Below are positions 55,166 through 64,000 of a stretch of 64,000 nt of DNA, one piece after another (the first letter of the stretch is position 1; each line of letters starts with the position of its first letter). This stretch comes from Pyrenophora tritici-repentis (lineage: Eukaryota > Ascomycota > Dothideomycetes > Pleosporales > Pleosporaceae). The translations under genes were made by a program, and so were the position numbers. The stretch covers positions 2,418,001 to 2,482,000 of the forward strand of contig NC_089395.1 in assembly GCF_003171515.1 (NCBI RefSeq), read 5' to 3'. A model generated the notes under the pieces. That model saw only the letters and a program-made list of their open reading frames with translations. It was not told where the DNA came from and made no database searches.

Positions 55166-57025
55166 CTAGTAGGAAAATGCCTCCTCAAAGAAATCGATAC
55201 TCCGTAGGCGTACTCTTTGCCTGACAGCTGCCCTAACACTGCCACTAAGGCCTCTTGGCCCGCACACTGAGACCGCCATGGCACCGATTTGTGCGAGCAC
55301 TTCTTCATCCAGTAATTCCTGCACCTGACATCTTTGCTGTCTCACATCGAGGTATGTTGGCAATAGCATGGCGTGCGATATGGGTGAGGTTGTCCTCGTC
55401 ACGTACAGACGTATCTGGACGACTTCATGGAAGCTTGGTACTGTCACGATTTGGTCAAGCCATGGCTGCACCCATTCCAGCGCATCGAGATTGGCTACGC
55501 ACCAGACGAGAACAATCTTTTGTGTGGCCGCCATGTTGCTGTTGTGTGCATCAAGCAGGTGTCTTATAAAAGACAGTTGATGTGTAATCCCTACACCACC
55601 AGCGAAGAGCACCACTGTGCCATACGAGTCGAACGAGTGATGTCCGCCGTATGGTCCCTCTATTGCTCCCCAAAGATGCACCTGGTCCTTCTCCGTTTGC
55701 AAGGCCAGCTTGTAGAGAGACTGAGTCATACCTTGGCGTGATCGAACGATGCAGGTAACGGTACTGGGCCCGTCTTCAACTCTGAGGTCATCAATTGTAG
55801 ATGGGAGCTCCTCTGACATAATTTTCGCGTAGCCAGACGACTGGGACCAAGCCACTGAGAACGGGTGTGACCCCAAAAGCGAGAGCCTTGGCAAGTAGAT
55901 GTGAACGTGTGATCCGGGTTTCGCGTTCCACGAACGTGGTAGGGCAAACGTGACACGAGTTGCATCGCCGGGTAACGCTTCCAAACTTACACGAGTCCAC
56001 GCCCTTCCCTCCCATGACAGATTGTGACGTAAGATGAGGAGCACACGGGCCGAAGGCTCTAATACCAGAAGGGCAATGACAAGATAGATCCAGGGAAGTT
56101 GTGGCAGGGCGTGTTTTGCCAAGTGGAAGTAAACCCCGGATATCGCCGTCGCTATACCAATGCGGTGCAGTGTCAGGAATGTTTCGTAGAAGGGATGTCG
56201 TAATAGCCTGATCGAATGGACCATGAGCAGTATGAGAGCCAAGAAGCCCACCAAACCGCATTGGAAAGAACTGGATTGACTGAGCAGCCAGCCGATGTTC
56301 TTCCATCCTTCTGCGCCGTCGTGGGTTGTGTGATACGTGTTATACAGGAAAGCCGATATGTGTGCTGTGGACTCGAGGACGACAAGTCTAGCCATCCACC
56401 GATGGAACAGGTTGAATGTATCGTAGCTGACTTGGAGCAGGTATATGAATGGGTTATTTCGAAGAGCGAAGAGTACCGTGAGGATCAAGTTAAGGGTGGC
56501 CAAAGCTCCAGAACGACCACGAAATGCGGCGACCATCTGAGGAGTGGGTTGCGCTGGAACCGCCAAACAGTACGCTATGTTGCTGATGAAATATATGATG
56601 ATGATGGCCAGTTGCGGTAGAGTGACTTGATCTACCGGCTTGGTGTTTGAGGGTTTTGTCGTCTTGTTGAGACTGCGATCCGACCGTATTGGTGCGTACA
56701 AAAAGTGACGTTTGAGTAATCCCCAATATGGATGACGATCCTTCTTCCAGAAATCCTGTCCTTTGCAAGAGGTCATAGCTGAAACCTGTCGTCTATAGTT
56801 CTTCGCGGCTATGATTACACGGAAGCAAAGGGTGAGTACTGCCGGTAATAGTGCGGTTGCGATAAGTATGTTGGCAAAAAGGTAGTTTGACGGCTGATCT
56901 ACACCAGCAAGACCTTGGCTGTACTTGAAAGGATCGTGACTTGGACTTGGCTCATTTCTGTGGATGTTGGTAGGACCCGGTAGATCTGTTGATGGGGACT
57001 GGCCCAGCGTTGTAGAAAGATCCAT
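55166..57025 (-). CDS. Ferric reductase-like flavocytochrome (FRE/NOX family)
   Basis: Single exon, 619 aa. It would pass electrons from NADPH through FAD and two hemes across the membrane to reduce Fe(III) or Cu(II) outside the cell. An N-terminal hydrophobic segment is followed by the ferric-reductase-like transmembrane domain with RHPYWGLLKR, the His-bearing helices (FNLFHRWMARLVVLESTAHISAF, TLHRIGIATAISGVYFHLAKHAL), and the FAD-binding barrel with GSHVHIYLPRLSLLGSHPFSVAW (HPFS). The NAD(P)-binding part has EGPYGGHHSF, FAGGVGITHQLSFIRHLL, and near the end SVCGPRGLSGSVRAAV. All expected heme and cofactor motifs are present. The C-terminus lacks the usual aromatic end but finishes with FFEEAFSY. 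Role in iron uptake is inferred. Confidence 0.9.
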   Translation of the reverse strand: MDLSTTLGQSPSTDLPGPTNIHRNEPSPSHDPFKYSQGLAGVDQPSNYLFANILIATALLPAVLTLCFRVIIAAKNYRRQVSAMTSCKGQDFWKKDRHPYWGLLKRHFLYAPIRSDRSLNKTTKPSNTKPVDQVTLPQLAIIIIYFISNIAYCLAVPAQPTPQMVAAFRGRSGALATLNLILTVLFALRNNPFIYLLQVSYDTFNLFHRWMARLVVLESTAHISAFLYNTYHTTHDGAEGWKNIGWLLSQSSSFQCGLVGFLALILLMVHSIRLLRHPFYETFLTLHRIGIATAISGVYFHLAKHALPQLPWIYLVIALLVLEPSARVLLILRHNLSWEGRAWTRVSLEALPGDATRVTFALPRSWNAKPGSHVHIYLPRLSLLGSHPFSVAWSQSSGYAKIMSEELPSTIDDLRVEDGPSTVTCIVRSRQGMTQSLYKLALQTEKDQVHLWGAIEGPYGGHHSFDSYGTVVLFAGGVGITHQLSFIRHLLDAHNSNMAATQKIVLVWCVANLDALEWVQPWLDQIVTVPSFHEVVQIRLYVTRTTSPISHAMLLPTYLDVRQQRCQVQELLDEEVLAQIGAMAVSVCGPRGLSGSVRAAVRQRVRLRSIDFFEEAFSY

Positions 57026-60000
57026 TGTACGTCGATTTTAGGACCCCGTGATTTGCCTCAGCTCTGAGCAGCTGTTTTCTTCTAGAGGAGACTGAATGGT
57101 TCGAAGAAACTTTATACCCAGACGACAGAAACTTGATAAGATACATTGCGTTCGGACTGACCCAGTCTGGACCAGTCTCGTGCTGAAAGATGACTTTTGC
57201 TTTAGCTACAAACCCAAGCGTCTGACTGTTTTGACTCACATCATTCATCCCCTAGTGTTTGTGGCAAATCAAATATGTGGAGACTTTGACCGGTTCGATG
57301 AGCCCGGTGGTCAAGACGCAGCGTCCAAATTATGCCAAGTTTGAATGGCTGTACGACTTCACCTATGCTTGATCGGTAGAAATAGGTCTGGCGCCGGTAA
57401 CATCGCTTCTGTGCAGCACCATACACTGAGCGGCGATCGTCTTGTCTGTATTGAATTGGCATTTGTATCGAGGCCAGAGGAGCGAACAAGCGGTACTATG
57501 GTTTGTTGGGCCCGAGCCACCGGCTGCTTACTTGCATCCGTTCGGCTATGCCTGTCAAAGACGACTTTCCAATCAGCCTACCATAACGGGTACACCGTGT
57601 CAGGCGAAATCCAGGTAAGAGTGGCGTTGTGTTTAGACTTCGCGTAAGACCGGGAGAAACTGGCGGATGGCGTGTCAATACTAAGGTTTGAAGGCAGAGA
57701 CCGTATTGCTGCCACGACGTCACGCAGCAACCTCGGGAATGAGTCTAAGGTTTTGGTGAGCCTCAAGTATACAGTTAGCAAGTCCAAGAAAAGTTCATGA
57801 TCACGATGTGTGACGGTGATGAATCAATTCATGGCACAATACTCCCTCATAATTTCACGCTGGTAGATAGCGTGTGACTGCCATGGTATCCGATACTGTA
57901 TGAAACTGTAGGAGAGTCACCAAGATAGCAACTTGATACCGCACCAATGAAGTCCGTATCTTGAGATTTCCGTTGACTTCTGCAACTCCTTGCCGGTACA
58001 GAGAAACCAGGTCGGTATGTATTGAGCTGAAAATAGGACAAGGGACATATCACCTACTTGGGTAATTAAGATCTCGCCGACGTTTGCCGGTCGTACGGAT
58101 CTGCCTGGTGTGGTGTGTGAAGCTGAGAACTGTACACGTCAACTGTCAATAAGCTGCCAACCCGGCCAAATGCTTGTGCGGACAAGTATCTGGATGCACC
58201 ACAAGCTTCTGTCTGCGGTGTTGTATCCTATCGGCTAGATCGCCCACAGCTTTGGCACTTGGTAGGGAGCACTCCTGTTAGTGTGCTTAGGAACACACAG
58301 TGCTCGACACGGGGTCGTGAGTTGAATGGAAGTTCGCAACGTATGGGAACTCCTAAGTGCCACGAGAAAGGTGCGGACTAACGTCTTAGTACTCAGTACC
58401 ACAAGATCTATCGGTGATACAATTTCGATTGTGGTGTACACCAAAGGGACCACCGGAGTGAAGGGACTAGTGCAAAGAGGTATGCCATGGCAAAGTGTTG
58501 CAGCTGATGGGCAATGAGCCGTGGTGAAGGATGTCGCGGCGTGCGCACTTATTGCCTGATAGTCAACCGAATGAGGAAGTTACTGTCTGGTGGCGAAAGC
58601 CCCAAGATCTAGAAGCATGACAGACTCCGCGGAATAAAAGACCAGATTACCATTGTGTACCGGCATGGTGGGTTGGTTGGGCTTCAAGGCGCTGGTACTG
58701 CCTGGCAGTGAGTGTTCTTAAGGGGTTCGGGTCAGACGCGGGGTTCAGTCGCCCCACTCTCATACCACCATCTAGGACTGGCGCGATGCAGAACCGCCCA
58801 CGACAACGTACCTACCAGACTTTTCGTAGCAGTCATTCGACAACTCGGGCCCGAATTGAACTTGTGTATTCTATATCAAGTTTTACTGCACACATGAATT
58901 CCAAAGATAAGTATTGAGCACTAGGTAGCTGGCCTCGTAGCCTTTTCTCGTGGACCTCTCGGAGTCATACTTCGGACAAACGAACTGAACCACACTGTGG
59001 CCGGTATCTAGGCAAAAATGCGGCTCTATGCAGTAGCTGGCTGTACGTTCTCTATGGTTCCTCAGTGTTTAGCTCGCGAATTGGTCCCACGGGCTGTAGG
59101 AACAGCGGCTCGTACGGAGTTCGGAACAGCTTCACAAAGCTAGGCGGAGCTGGTAGAAGTATTTTAATCGGCATTGCTTGTCCCAAGAATCCCAGGACGT
59201 ATGTCTTCGCAGATGGCAAAGGGACATGATGGCGGTCACGGCCAGGGAAAAGCAAGGTAACACAACAAACCAAGCACGTGCTGGCTCCTCAACCATAGCT
59301 TGAGGCCGGCAGATCAACGTCAGTGTTGTCTATTGCTGTGCCGCTTTGTTACTGCTTTGACCTCACGGCGCAGCAACCATGCCGCAGTCTCGCTGGTACC
59401 TTATCCGGCAAGGCATCTCTGATATGCGCTACAGACTGTAAACTGTTGTCAAACAAGAAGTCTCCCAGACTATAAGTTATACTTTACAATCGCACCGATG
59501 GCGCGACATTCGTATTCTTGAAATCAACAAAGATTCACAGCTTGACGTCTGTCACTGGTGTGCGTGGCACACGCAACGCGGCTCACGCAGCGCGGCTGAA
59601 AGCGAGATTGGCTAAGCTTCACGGAGAATTCACCCACTTCAAGGAGGGGGTCTGTGCCGCAACACCATGCTGGCGATATACCAACTACTATCGATACAGC
59701 CTCGCGTCGTCAGCGGTGCCTCAGCACTAGCCGGGCGAATAGGCCCTTTACTGGTATCCAAAAATTGCTGCAACTGACCGTATCTGACAAGACTAACAAG
59801 GCAACTTTGACAGCAACTGCATACCTACAACAAACGCATGGCAAATCTTGTCCCACAAGAACCGTCAAGTCCGGCAGTTGCCTGTAGGCAGCACATAGCA
59901 CAGCAGAATCTGCAATAGCATGAAGCCAGTGATTGCGCCAATGGCTTGCAGAGGACTGGGCACAAATTTGTGCTCTATGACGAGCGGGTCGTATTTTGTT

Positions 60001-60539
60001 TCCGACAGGAGTGCGACGTTGATGGTGTTTCAAGGAGTGCAGAGACGGCAAAACAAACGCGCAGTACCAACGAGCGACCTTGCGGCCTGGTATCCCAGGA
60101 ACATGTTTGCTGACTCTTACGAGCCCACGGACCCAAGATCGTCGCCTGTGCTGGGTTTAGCCTTTCCGTATCAAGACGGCACGGTTTCAGGCCTTCATGC
60201 GCGTATACGCCGCTTTGCCATCGGGCTGCTGGTATCTTGTGCGACATGACGAGTGTGGGCGGGGAAATAGAGACGAAACCAACGCCAGCAATACAAATTG
60301 TAGCCTATGAAACTAGGGACACGGCTTCGCCTGGCTGCAAGAAGGTTCGCGGCGACAGGTGTGAGATGTGGCAGCGGATATCCGTAGCCCCGCGCCCCTG
60401 GACAGCATTACGGCGCTGACCCTTGGCGTGGAGAGAGACCTAGCAGCACCCCTGGATAACATATAGTTGAGGCCACCGAGGCCACGGAAGTTCGCTGATC
60501 TACGCATAAACATTAATACGCCTCTTTTTGCTCTTCTCC
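57026..60539. other. Gene-poor region between ferric reductase and the Tc1-like element
   Basis: About 3.5 kb. I find no frame with a recognisable domain on either strand; the longest ATG frames are near 110 codons (59920-60249 plus, 59710-60051 minus) and overlap each other. The first few hundred bases are the presumed ferric reductase promoter. The remainder may be decayed repeat DNA, but I see no clear element. Confidence 0.45.
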
Positions 60540-60541
60540 TA

Positions 60542-60568
60542 CGGAGGTGCCTTTCAAAAGTTATTGCT
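60542..60568 (+). repeat. Left terminal inverted repeat of the Tc1-like element
   Basis: 27 bp, CGGAGGTGCCTTTCAAAAG and onward to TTATTGCT. It pairs with 62039-62065 with one mismatch at the second base. Confidence 0.95.
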
Positions 60569-60681
60569 AGCGCGGTAGATCTATCGGCCCGATATTTCTT
60601 GGCACAGTCAGAGTTTTTGAAGCTGAAGATAGCAGTATCTTCGCTTTCTTTGGTGTTTCTCAAAGGTTAGTTATACTAGTA

Positions 60682-61989
60682 ATGGCTCCTCGTTCTCACA
60701 CAGACTCATTCACACGTGCTATAATTGTTACTTTAAAGTCCCGCTTTGTGGGCAAATCAACGAGCCAGATCAGCGAGATCCTGGGTATTTCCCCACGCAC
60801 TATCGACGCTATCTTCAGCCGAGCCTGCCTTCGAGGCTTTGAGCCAAATGGACCAACCCTAAAGGTTCTTCCTGAACACCTTGAAGATGCTCCTCGCTCA
60901 GGCCGCCCACGTAAACAAGAGGCTATCCATGAACCTACTGTTGACAAAGTACGCCGTGACCGTTATGGACGAGAGAAGAGCTGTGCTGACATAGCTGGTG
61001 ATCTTAGTCTCTACGGTTACGACGTCTCTCCTACCACGGTGTGGAGAGTCCTCAAGGCAGCAGGATACAAGAAGACGAAGCCGACGAGGAAGCCTGGGTT
61101 GACGAAGAAGATGAGACAAGATAGACTTACCTGGTGTCTCGCTCGTCAGCACTGGACTCTTGAGGACTGGAAGAACGTTATCTGGTCAGATGAGACCTCT
61201 GTCGTACTGAACCACCGCCGTGGTGGGTATCGGGTGTGGAGAAAGGCAGATGAGGCTCTTACAAGATCTGTGATACGAGAGAGGTGGAAGGGATACTCTG
61301 AGTTTATGTTCTGGGGCTGCTTCACGTATAATTACAAAGGTCCCTTTCATGTATGGAGGCCAGAGACAGCCCAAGAGAAGAGAGAAGCAGCTCTTAAGAT
61401 TGAAGAGATGAATAAGATCCTAGAGCCTATTATGAGAGAGGAGTGGGAGCTTACTATAGGCATGAAGAGGATAGGCTTAAGGAATAAGCCTGGTAGAGCT
61501 CCTCAATGGAGATGGACTAAGGAGAATGGGAAGCTCACTCGTGGTAATGATAAAGGTGGCATTGATTGGTGGCGGTATCAGACTGAGGTTCTTCTCCCGA
61601 AGCTTATCCCCTTTGCTAAGGAGTGTATGAGAGAGAGGCCAGGTACTCTTGTTCAAGAAGATAAGGCTCCCTCTCATGCTCACCAGGCCCAGAATATTAT
61701 CTATCAACGAGAGAGTGTGGAGAAGCTCTTCTGGTGTGGTAACTCACCTGATCTCAACGCTATTGAGCCAGCCTGGCCATGGTTAAAGAGAAGAACTACC
61801 AAGAAAGGAGCTCCAAAGAGTAGAGGAGAGGCCACAAAAGCATGGGAGCAGGCCTGGAGTGATCTCCCACAGTCACAGATTCAGGCATGGATAGAGAGAA
61901 TTCCTATCCATGTTCAAAAGATTATTGAACTTGAAGGTGGGAATGAGTACAAGGAAGGCAGAGGCCTGCCAAGAGTTCGTGGAGACTGA
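60682..61989 (+). CDS. Tc1-like transposase (DD34E)
   Basis: 435 aa, single exon. The N-terminus holds two helix-turn-helix units (GKSTSQISEILGISPRTIDAI; SCADIAGDLSLYGYDVSPTTVWRVLK) with the GRPRK AT-hook-like link between them. The catalytic triad is Asp170 (IWSDETS), Asp327 (VQEDKAPSHAHQ) and Glu362 (SPDLNAIEPAW). Exactly 34 residues lie between the second Asp and the Glu, the Tc1 signature. The distance between the first two Asp residues (156 residues) is much longer than the roughly 90 usual in Tc1. The extra part is a charged insertion around QEKREAALKIEEMNKILEPI and KNGKLTRGND-like sequence. No stops; cut-and-paste activity is plausible. Confidence 0.94.
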   Translation: MAPRSHTDSFTRAIIVTLKSRFVGKSTSQISEILGISPRTIDAIFSRACLRGFEPNGPTLKVLPEHLEDAPRSGRPRKQEAIHEPTVDKVRRDRYGREKSCADIAGDLSLYGYDVSPTTVWRVLKAAGYKKTKPTRKPGLTKKMRQDRLTWCLARQHWTLEDWKNVIWSDETSVVLNHRRGGYRVWRKADEALTRSVIRERWKGYSEFMFWGCFTYNYKGPFHVWRPETAQEKREAALKIEEMNKILEPIMREEWELTIGMKRIGLRNKPGRAPQWRWTKENGKLTRGNDKGGIDWWRYQTEVLLPKLIPFAKECMRERPGTLVQEDKAPSHAHQAQNIIYQRESVEKLFWCGNSPDLNAIEPAWPWLKRRTTKKGAPKSRGEATKAWEQAWSDLPQSQIQAWIERIPIHVQKIIELEGGNEYKEGRGLPRVRGD

Positions 61990-62038
61990 TCTGTCTGTAT
62001 TTCGGTAGTTTCTCGGTCAAATAGGAGACCCCCCTGTC

Positions 62039-62065
62039 AGCAATAACTTTTGAAAGGCACCTCTG
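62039..62065 (+). repeat. Right terminal inverted repeat of the Tc1-like element
   Basis: 27 bp, AGCAATAACTTTTGAAAGGC onward to CTCTG, inverted relative to the left end. Confidence 0.95.
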
Positions 62066-62241
62066 TAATACAAACATTGTTTCTCTCAAAGGCCGAATAC
62101 CTCTATCCCTTACGAACGACCGACTAAGCACCGGATGCTACCATCGTTTCTATAAAGATAACATTTCCTCTTCACGAAAAAAATCATCCATCACACTTGA
62201 ACTACTCTACCATTCAACACATCCAATCCAACACATCCACC

Positions 62242-62616
62242 ATGCCATCTTACCCACCACTATCGCCCACTGGCCTTCCCAGCTCCCCACGAGTAAACCG
62301 CCAAATGCAGATGCTCTCTCCAGTCGAAACATACTCTGACACGACACCACGCAACTCGTCATCATCACCAGACGCAATGACATCTGAAAAACCAAAGGCC
62401 CGCGACATCTTCGCCGACGCCACCATTCCCCTCAGCCCAGCAACATCAACCTCAAGCTCCGAAGAGAATCCCTACGCCGGTCTCGCACCACGAAAGCGCA
62501 ACGGCTTCGCCCGTCTATTCTGCTGTCTGGGCCGCGAAGAGCGCGCCCGCCGACGAGCAGACCGTCACCTTGAATTCGTCAAAGTCGGAGAGGAAGTCCA
62601 TTGGACAGAGTACTAG
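62242..62616 (+). CDS. Small protein with Cys-Cys basic C-terminus, unknown function
   Basis: 124 aa, ATG at 62242 in the strong context CACCATGCC after a pyrimidine- and CA-rich leader. The first 85 residues are Ser/Pro/Thr-rich and likely disordered. The C-terminal 40 are compact and charged: RKRNGFARLFCCLGREERAR, then RRADRHLEFVKVGEEVHW. The CC next to basic residues could be a palmitoylation and membrane-binding site (inference). The Tc1-like element inserted only 177 bp upstream, in the presumed promoter. I do not recognise the family. Confidence 0.65.
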   Translation: MPSYPPLSPTGLPSSPRVNRQMQMLSPVETYSDTTPRNSSSSPDAMTSEKPKARDIFADATIPLSPATSTSSSEENPYAGLAPRKRNGFARLFCCLGREERARRRADRHLEFVKVGEEVHWTEY

Positions 62617-63150
62617 ATCGAAAAAAATTCGATGACGGTGATGCGGACTTTCCACTGTCCGGTTGCATAGCCGTTGCCGCTCTGAAACGCCTACACGATA
62701 CCCACACTGCCGCGTTTCTCATCGAGGCTTGCGAAACCGTTCGACTGCCCGGCGGGCGGGCACATCATACATGATCGGAAGCACCCGCGGTTGGGTCGCC
62801 AACGCGAAACCCTGTTGCGACCCGAACCTTTGTCTTCCAACCGTCACTGCGACGTTTCTTATGTTTATATTTAGCGATCCTCGTCGGATTGCCACTGTTC
62901 CGAGAGTCTTTTTTTGTCTATGGGCTGGGTTTGTCGTGTTGTCTCCTGGGTCTGAGTAAGACTTGCAGTGATTGACTTGTCTCAGCACTGGCGTTGTGTT
63001 CTTTTTGTCTGTCTCGACTTTAAGGAGCGAGTGCGCTTCTGGAAATTGGGACTTGCTGTTTGTTGCTTGAATATACCAGAGTCTATTTCTCATACCCGAA
63101 TTATTTCGCTACTACCAAGTGTGTGTCATTGAATCTGTCTGCATATGTCA
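62617..63150. other. Intergenic region between convergent genes
   Basis: About 530 bp with no gene seen. It is presumed to contain the two 3' UTRs. Confidence 0.45.
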
Positions 63151-63813
63151 TTAGTTGCCACGTTCAAGTTTCCCCTCAACCCACTCCCCAAACTGTGTCG
63201 CCTTCCTCCCCAACATCCACTCAAGCACGTTACTATTCCCCACCAGACCCCTCTCATTATAGAACCAAATCATACTCTCTGCTGCATCCCTCCTCCTCCT
63301 CCTCCTCTCCACTGTTGTCGCATCCTCAACCCCATACATTCTCATCAACAAAGCATCCACCGCCTCCCCAAACGCCAACCTCTCCATCCTGACCTCCCTC
63401 CCAATCTTCTCCCCAATAACCATCATAGCCTCCTCAAACGTAATTGGCCGATGCGTCGAAGTGAGCAGATACTGGGCATAGAAGTGTGCTTCGCGCTCCT
63501 CCATCACCTTCTTGAAGCACTCGGCCAAGTCCCCCAGCGCAAGCATAGAAAATGTATTCTGCGTACTCCACATGGCTGGGAACACGGGTTCTTTCTGCCC
63601 CACTAACATGTTTACAGGTATGTTATCCATAAAGGTGCTCGGCTGAAGGATGGTATCTAGGATCCCACTCTCCATCAGCCACTCGTCGATGTCGTTCTTG
63701 GTGACATTTTCAAGGAGAGAGACGCAGTTTGTAGGGGAATAGAGGTCGGTTTGGAGGACATGAGCTTGTGGGTATTGTTGCTGAAGATTAGACTGCGAGG
63801 ACGAAGAGTGCAC
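63151..63813 (-). CDS. NmrA-like family protein, C-terminal part (5' end unresolved)
   Basis: 220 codons on the minus strand ending at 63151. The sequence fits the substrate-side half of NmrA/HSCARG-like NAD(P)-binding proteins: AHVLQTDLYSPTNCVSLLENV, WLMESGILDTILQPSTFMDNIP, and the LALGDLAECFKKVMEE segment. A helical tail with GREVRMERLAFGEAVDALL follows. The Rossmann GxxGxxG start is missing, and the frame is interrupted upstream at about 63830. I expect at least one intron (a possible acceptor AATCTTCAG lies near 63784) and the first exon beyond or near the window edge. Known members sense NADPH/NADP or regulate nitrogen metabolism; the role here is open. A truncated gene is the alternative. 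Confidence 0.65.
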   Translation of the reverse strand: MHSSSSQSNLQQQYPQAHVLQTDLYSPTNCVSLLENVTKNDIDEWLMESGILDTILQPSTFMDNIPVNMLVGQKEPVFPAMWSTQNTFSMLALGDLAECFKKVMEEREAHFYAQYLLTSTHRPITFEEAMMVIGEKIGREVRMERLAFGEAVDALLMRMYGVEDATTVERRRRRRDAAESMIWFYNERGLVGNSNVLEWMLGRKATQFGEWVEGKLERGN

Positions 63814-64000
63814 GGCGAGGCGGATATGTTACCAGTGTGAGAGAAGGGGGAGAAATGTAGTGGCGTCACCACGCAAAAGCTCTTCCAGGCGCAATGCTCA
63901 TGGCAGACCACAACCTGTGAGAATATCTACCTTTTTGCTGAAATCCAAGCGCAAAAGTGAGATGGCTATAGTGTGACTTGATTACATGATTGAGAATGGA

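Larger units (their letters stand above)
60542..62065 (+). mobile_element. Complete Tc1-like (Tc1/mariner) DNA transposon
   Basis: A 1,524-bp element with 27-bp terminal inverted repeats differing at one base: CGGAGGTGCC... on the left and CAGAGGTGCC... (reverse complement) on the right. It is flanked by TA dinucleotides (60540-60541, 62066-62067), the target site of this superfamily. It carries one intact transposase frame. The near-perfect ends and open frame suggest recent activity. Confidence 0.95.

Noticed and set aside
57578..57787. 70-codon minus-strand frame upstream of the ferric reductase gene
   Set aside because: It starts with TTG, has no recognisable domain, and I found no splice sites that extend it.
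1..64000. tRNA and rRNA genes, CRISPR arrays, bacterial-type operons
   Set aside because: A scan by eye for B-box-like GGTTCRANNCC and for rRNA-like or regularly spaced repeat arrays found nothing convincing; the only regular array (24.5-25.4 kb) is a degenerate eukaryotic tandem repeat without spacers.

Overview
The window reads as nuclear DNA of a filamentous ascomycete (Pezizomycotina). Genes are split by short GT-AG introns of about 47-140 nt (mostly near 50 nt) with CTAAC-like branch sites. The gene content (ABCB-type pump, DUG3, YAT-type amino-acid permease, P5A ATPase, MET8, VAC1, METTL16) is typical of that group. The style of two Copia elements, a Tc1-like element and a long-tailed conserved unknown gene suggests Dothideomycetes/Pleosporales; that placement is inference from memory of the families, not a search result.

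Layout. 0.6-4.8 kb: a six-exon multidrug ABC transporter (+). 6.4-7.7 kb: a single-pass membrane protein (+). 7.9-9.1 kb: a DUG3-like glutamine amidotransferase (-). 11.8-13.5 kb: an amino-acid permease (+), preceded by a long gene-free stretch and followed by a 12-bp tandem repeat. 16.4-17.0 kb: a small membrane protein (-). 18.1-24.1 kb: a complete 6,028-bp Copia element (+) with identical 192-bp LTRs and a CCTAC target duplication; its gag is split by a frame change. 24.5-25.4 kb: a degenerate tandem array with a period of about 93 bp. 25.7-34.7 kb (-): P5A ATPase (SPF1-like), a fungal transcription factor, and glutaminyl-tRNA synthetase in tandem. 35.4-37.9 kb (+): a conserved unknown gene and an RGG-rich protein. 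38.1-40.6 kb (-): METTL16-like RNA methyltransferase and MET8-like siroheme synthase. 41.0-43.1 kb (+): VAC1/PEP7-like FYVE protein, divergent from MET8. 44.4-46.4 kb (-): a disordered unknown protein. 47.0-52.4 kb: a second complete Copia element (-), 5,391 bp, identical 235-bp LTRs, GTTAC duplication, single intact polyprotein and a half-tRNA(iMet) primer site. 54.6 kb (+): a 54-codon gene for a secreted, Kex2-type, six-cysteine peptide. 55.2-57.0 kb (-): ferric-reductase-like flavocytochrome. 60.5-62.1 kb: an intact Tc1-like DD34E transposon with 27-bp inverted repeats. 62.2 kb (+): a small unknown protein. 63.2 kb to the edge (-): C-terminal part of an NmrA-like protein.

The conserved genes are mostly housekeeping: amino-acid and glutathione turnover, sulfur/siroheme, RNA modification, endosomal traffic and ER ion/protein homeostasis. 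They sit among recently active transposable elements. The most notable unexplained items are the tiny cysteine-rich secreted peptide gene beside the second Copia element and the roughly 93-bp degenerate array beside the first.
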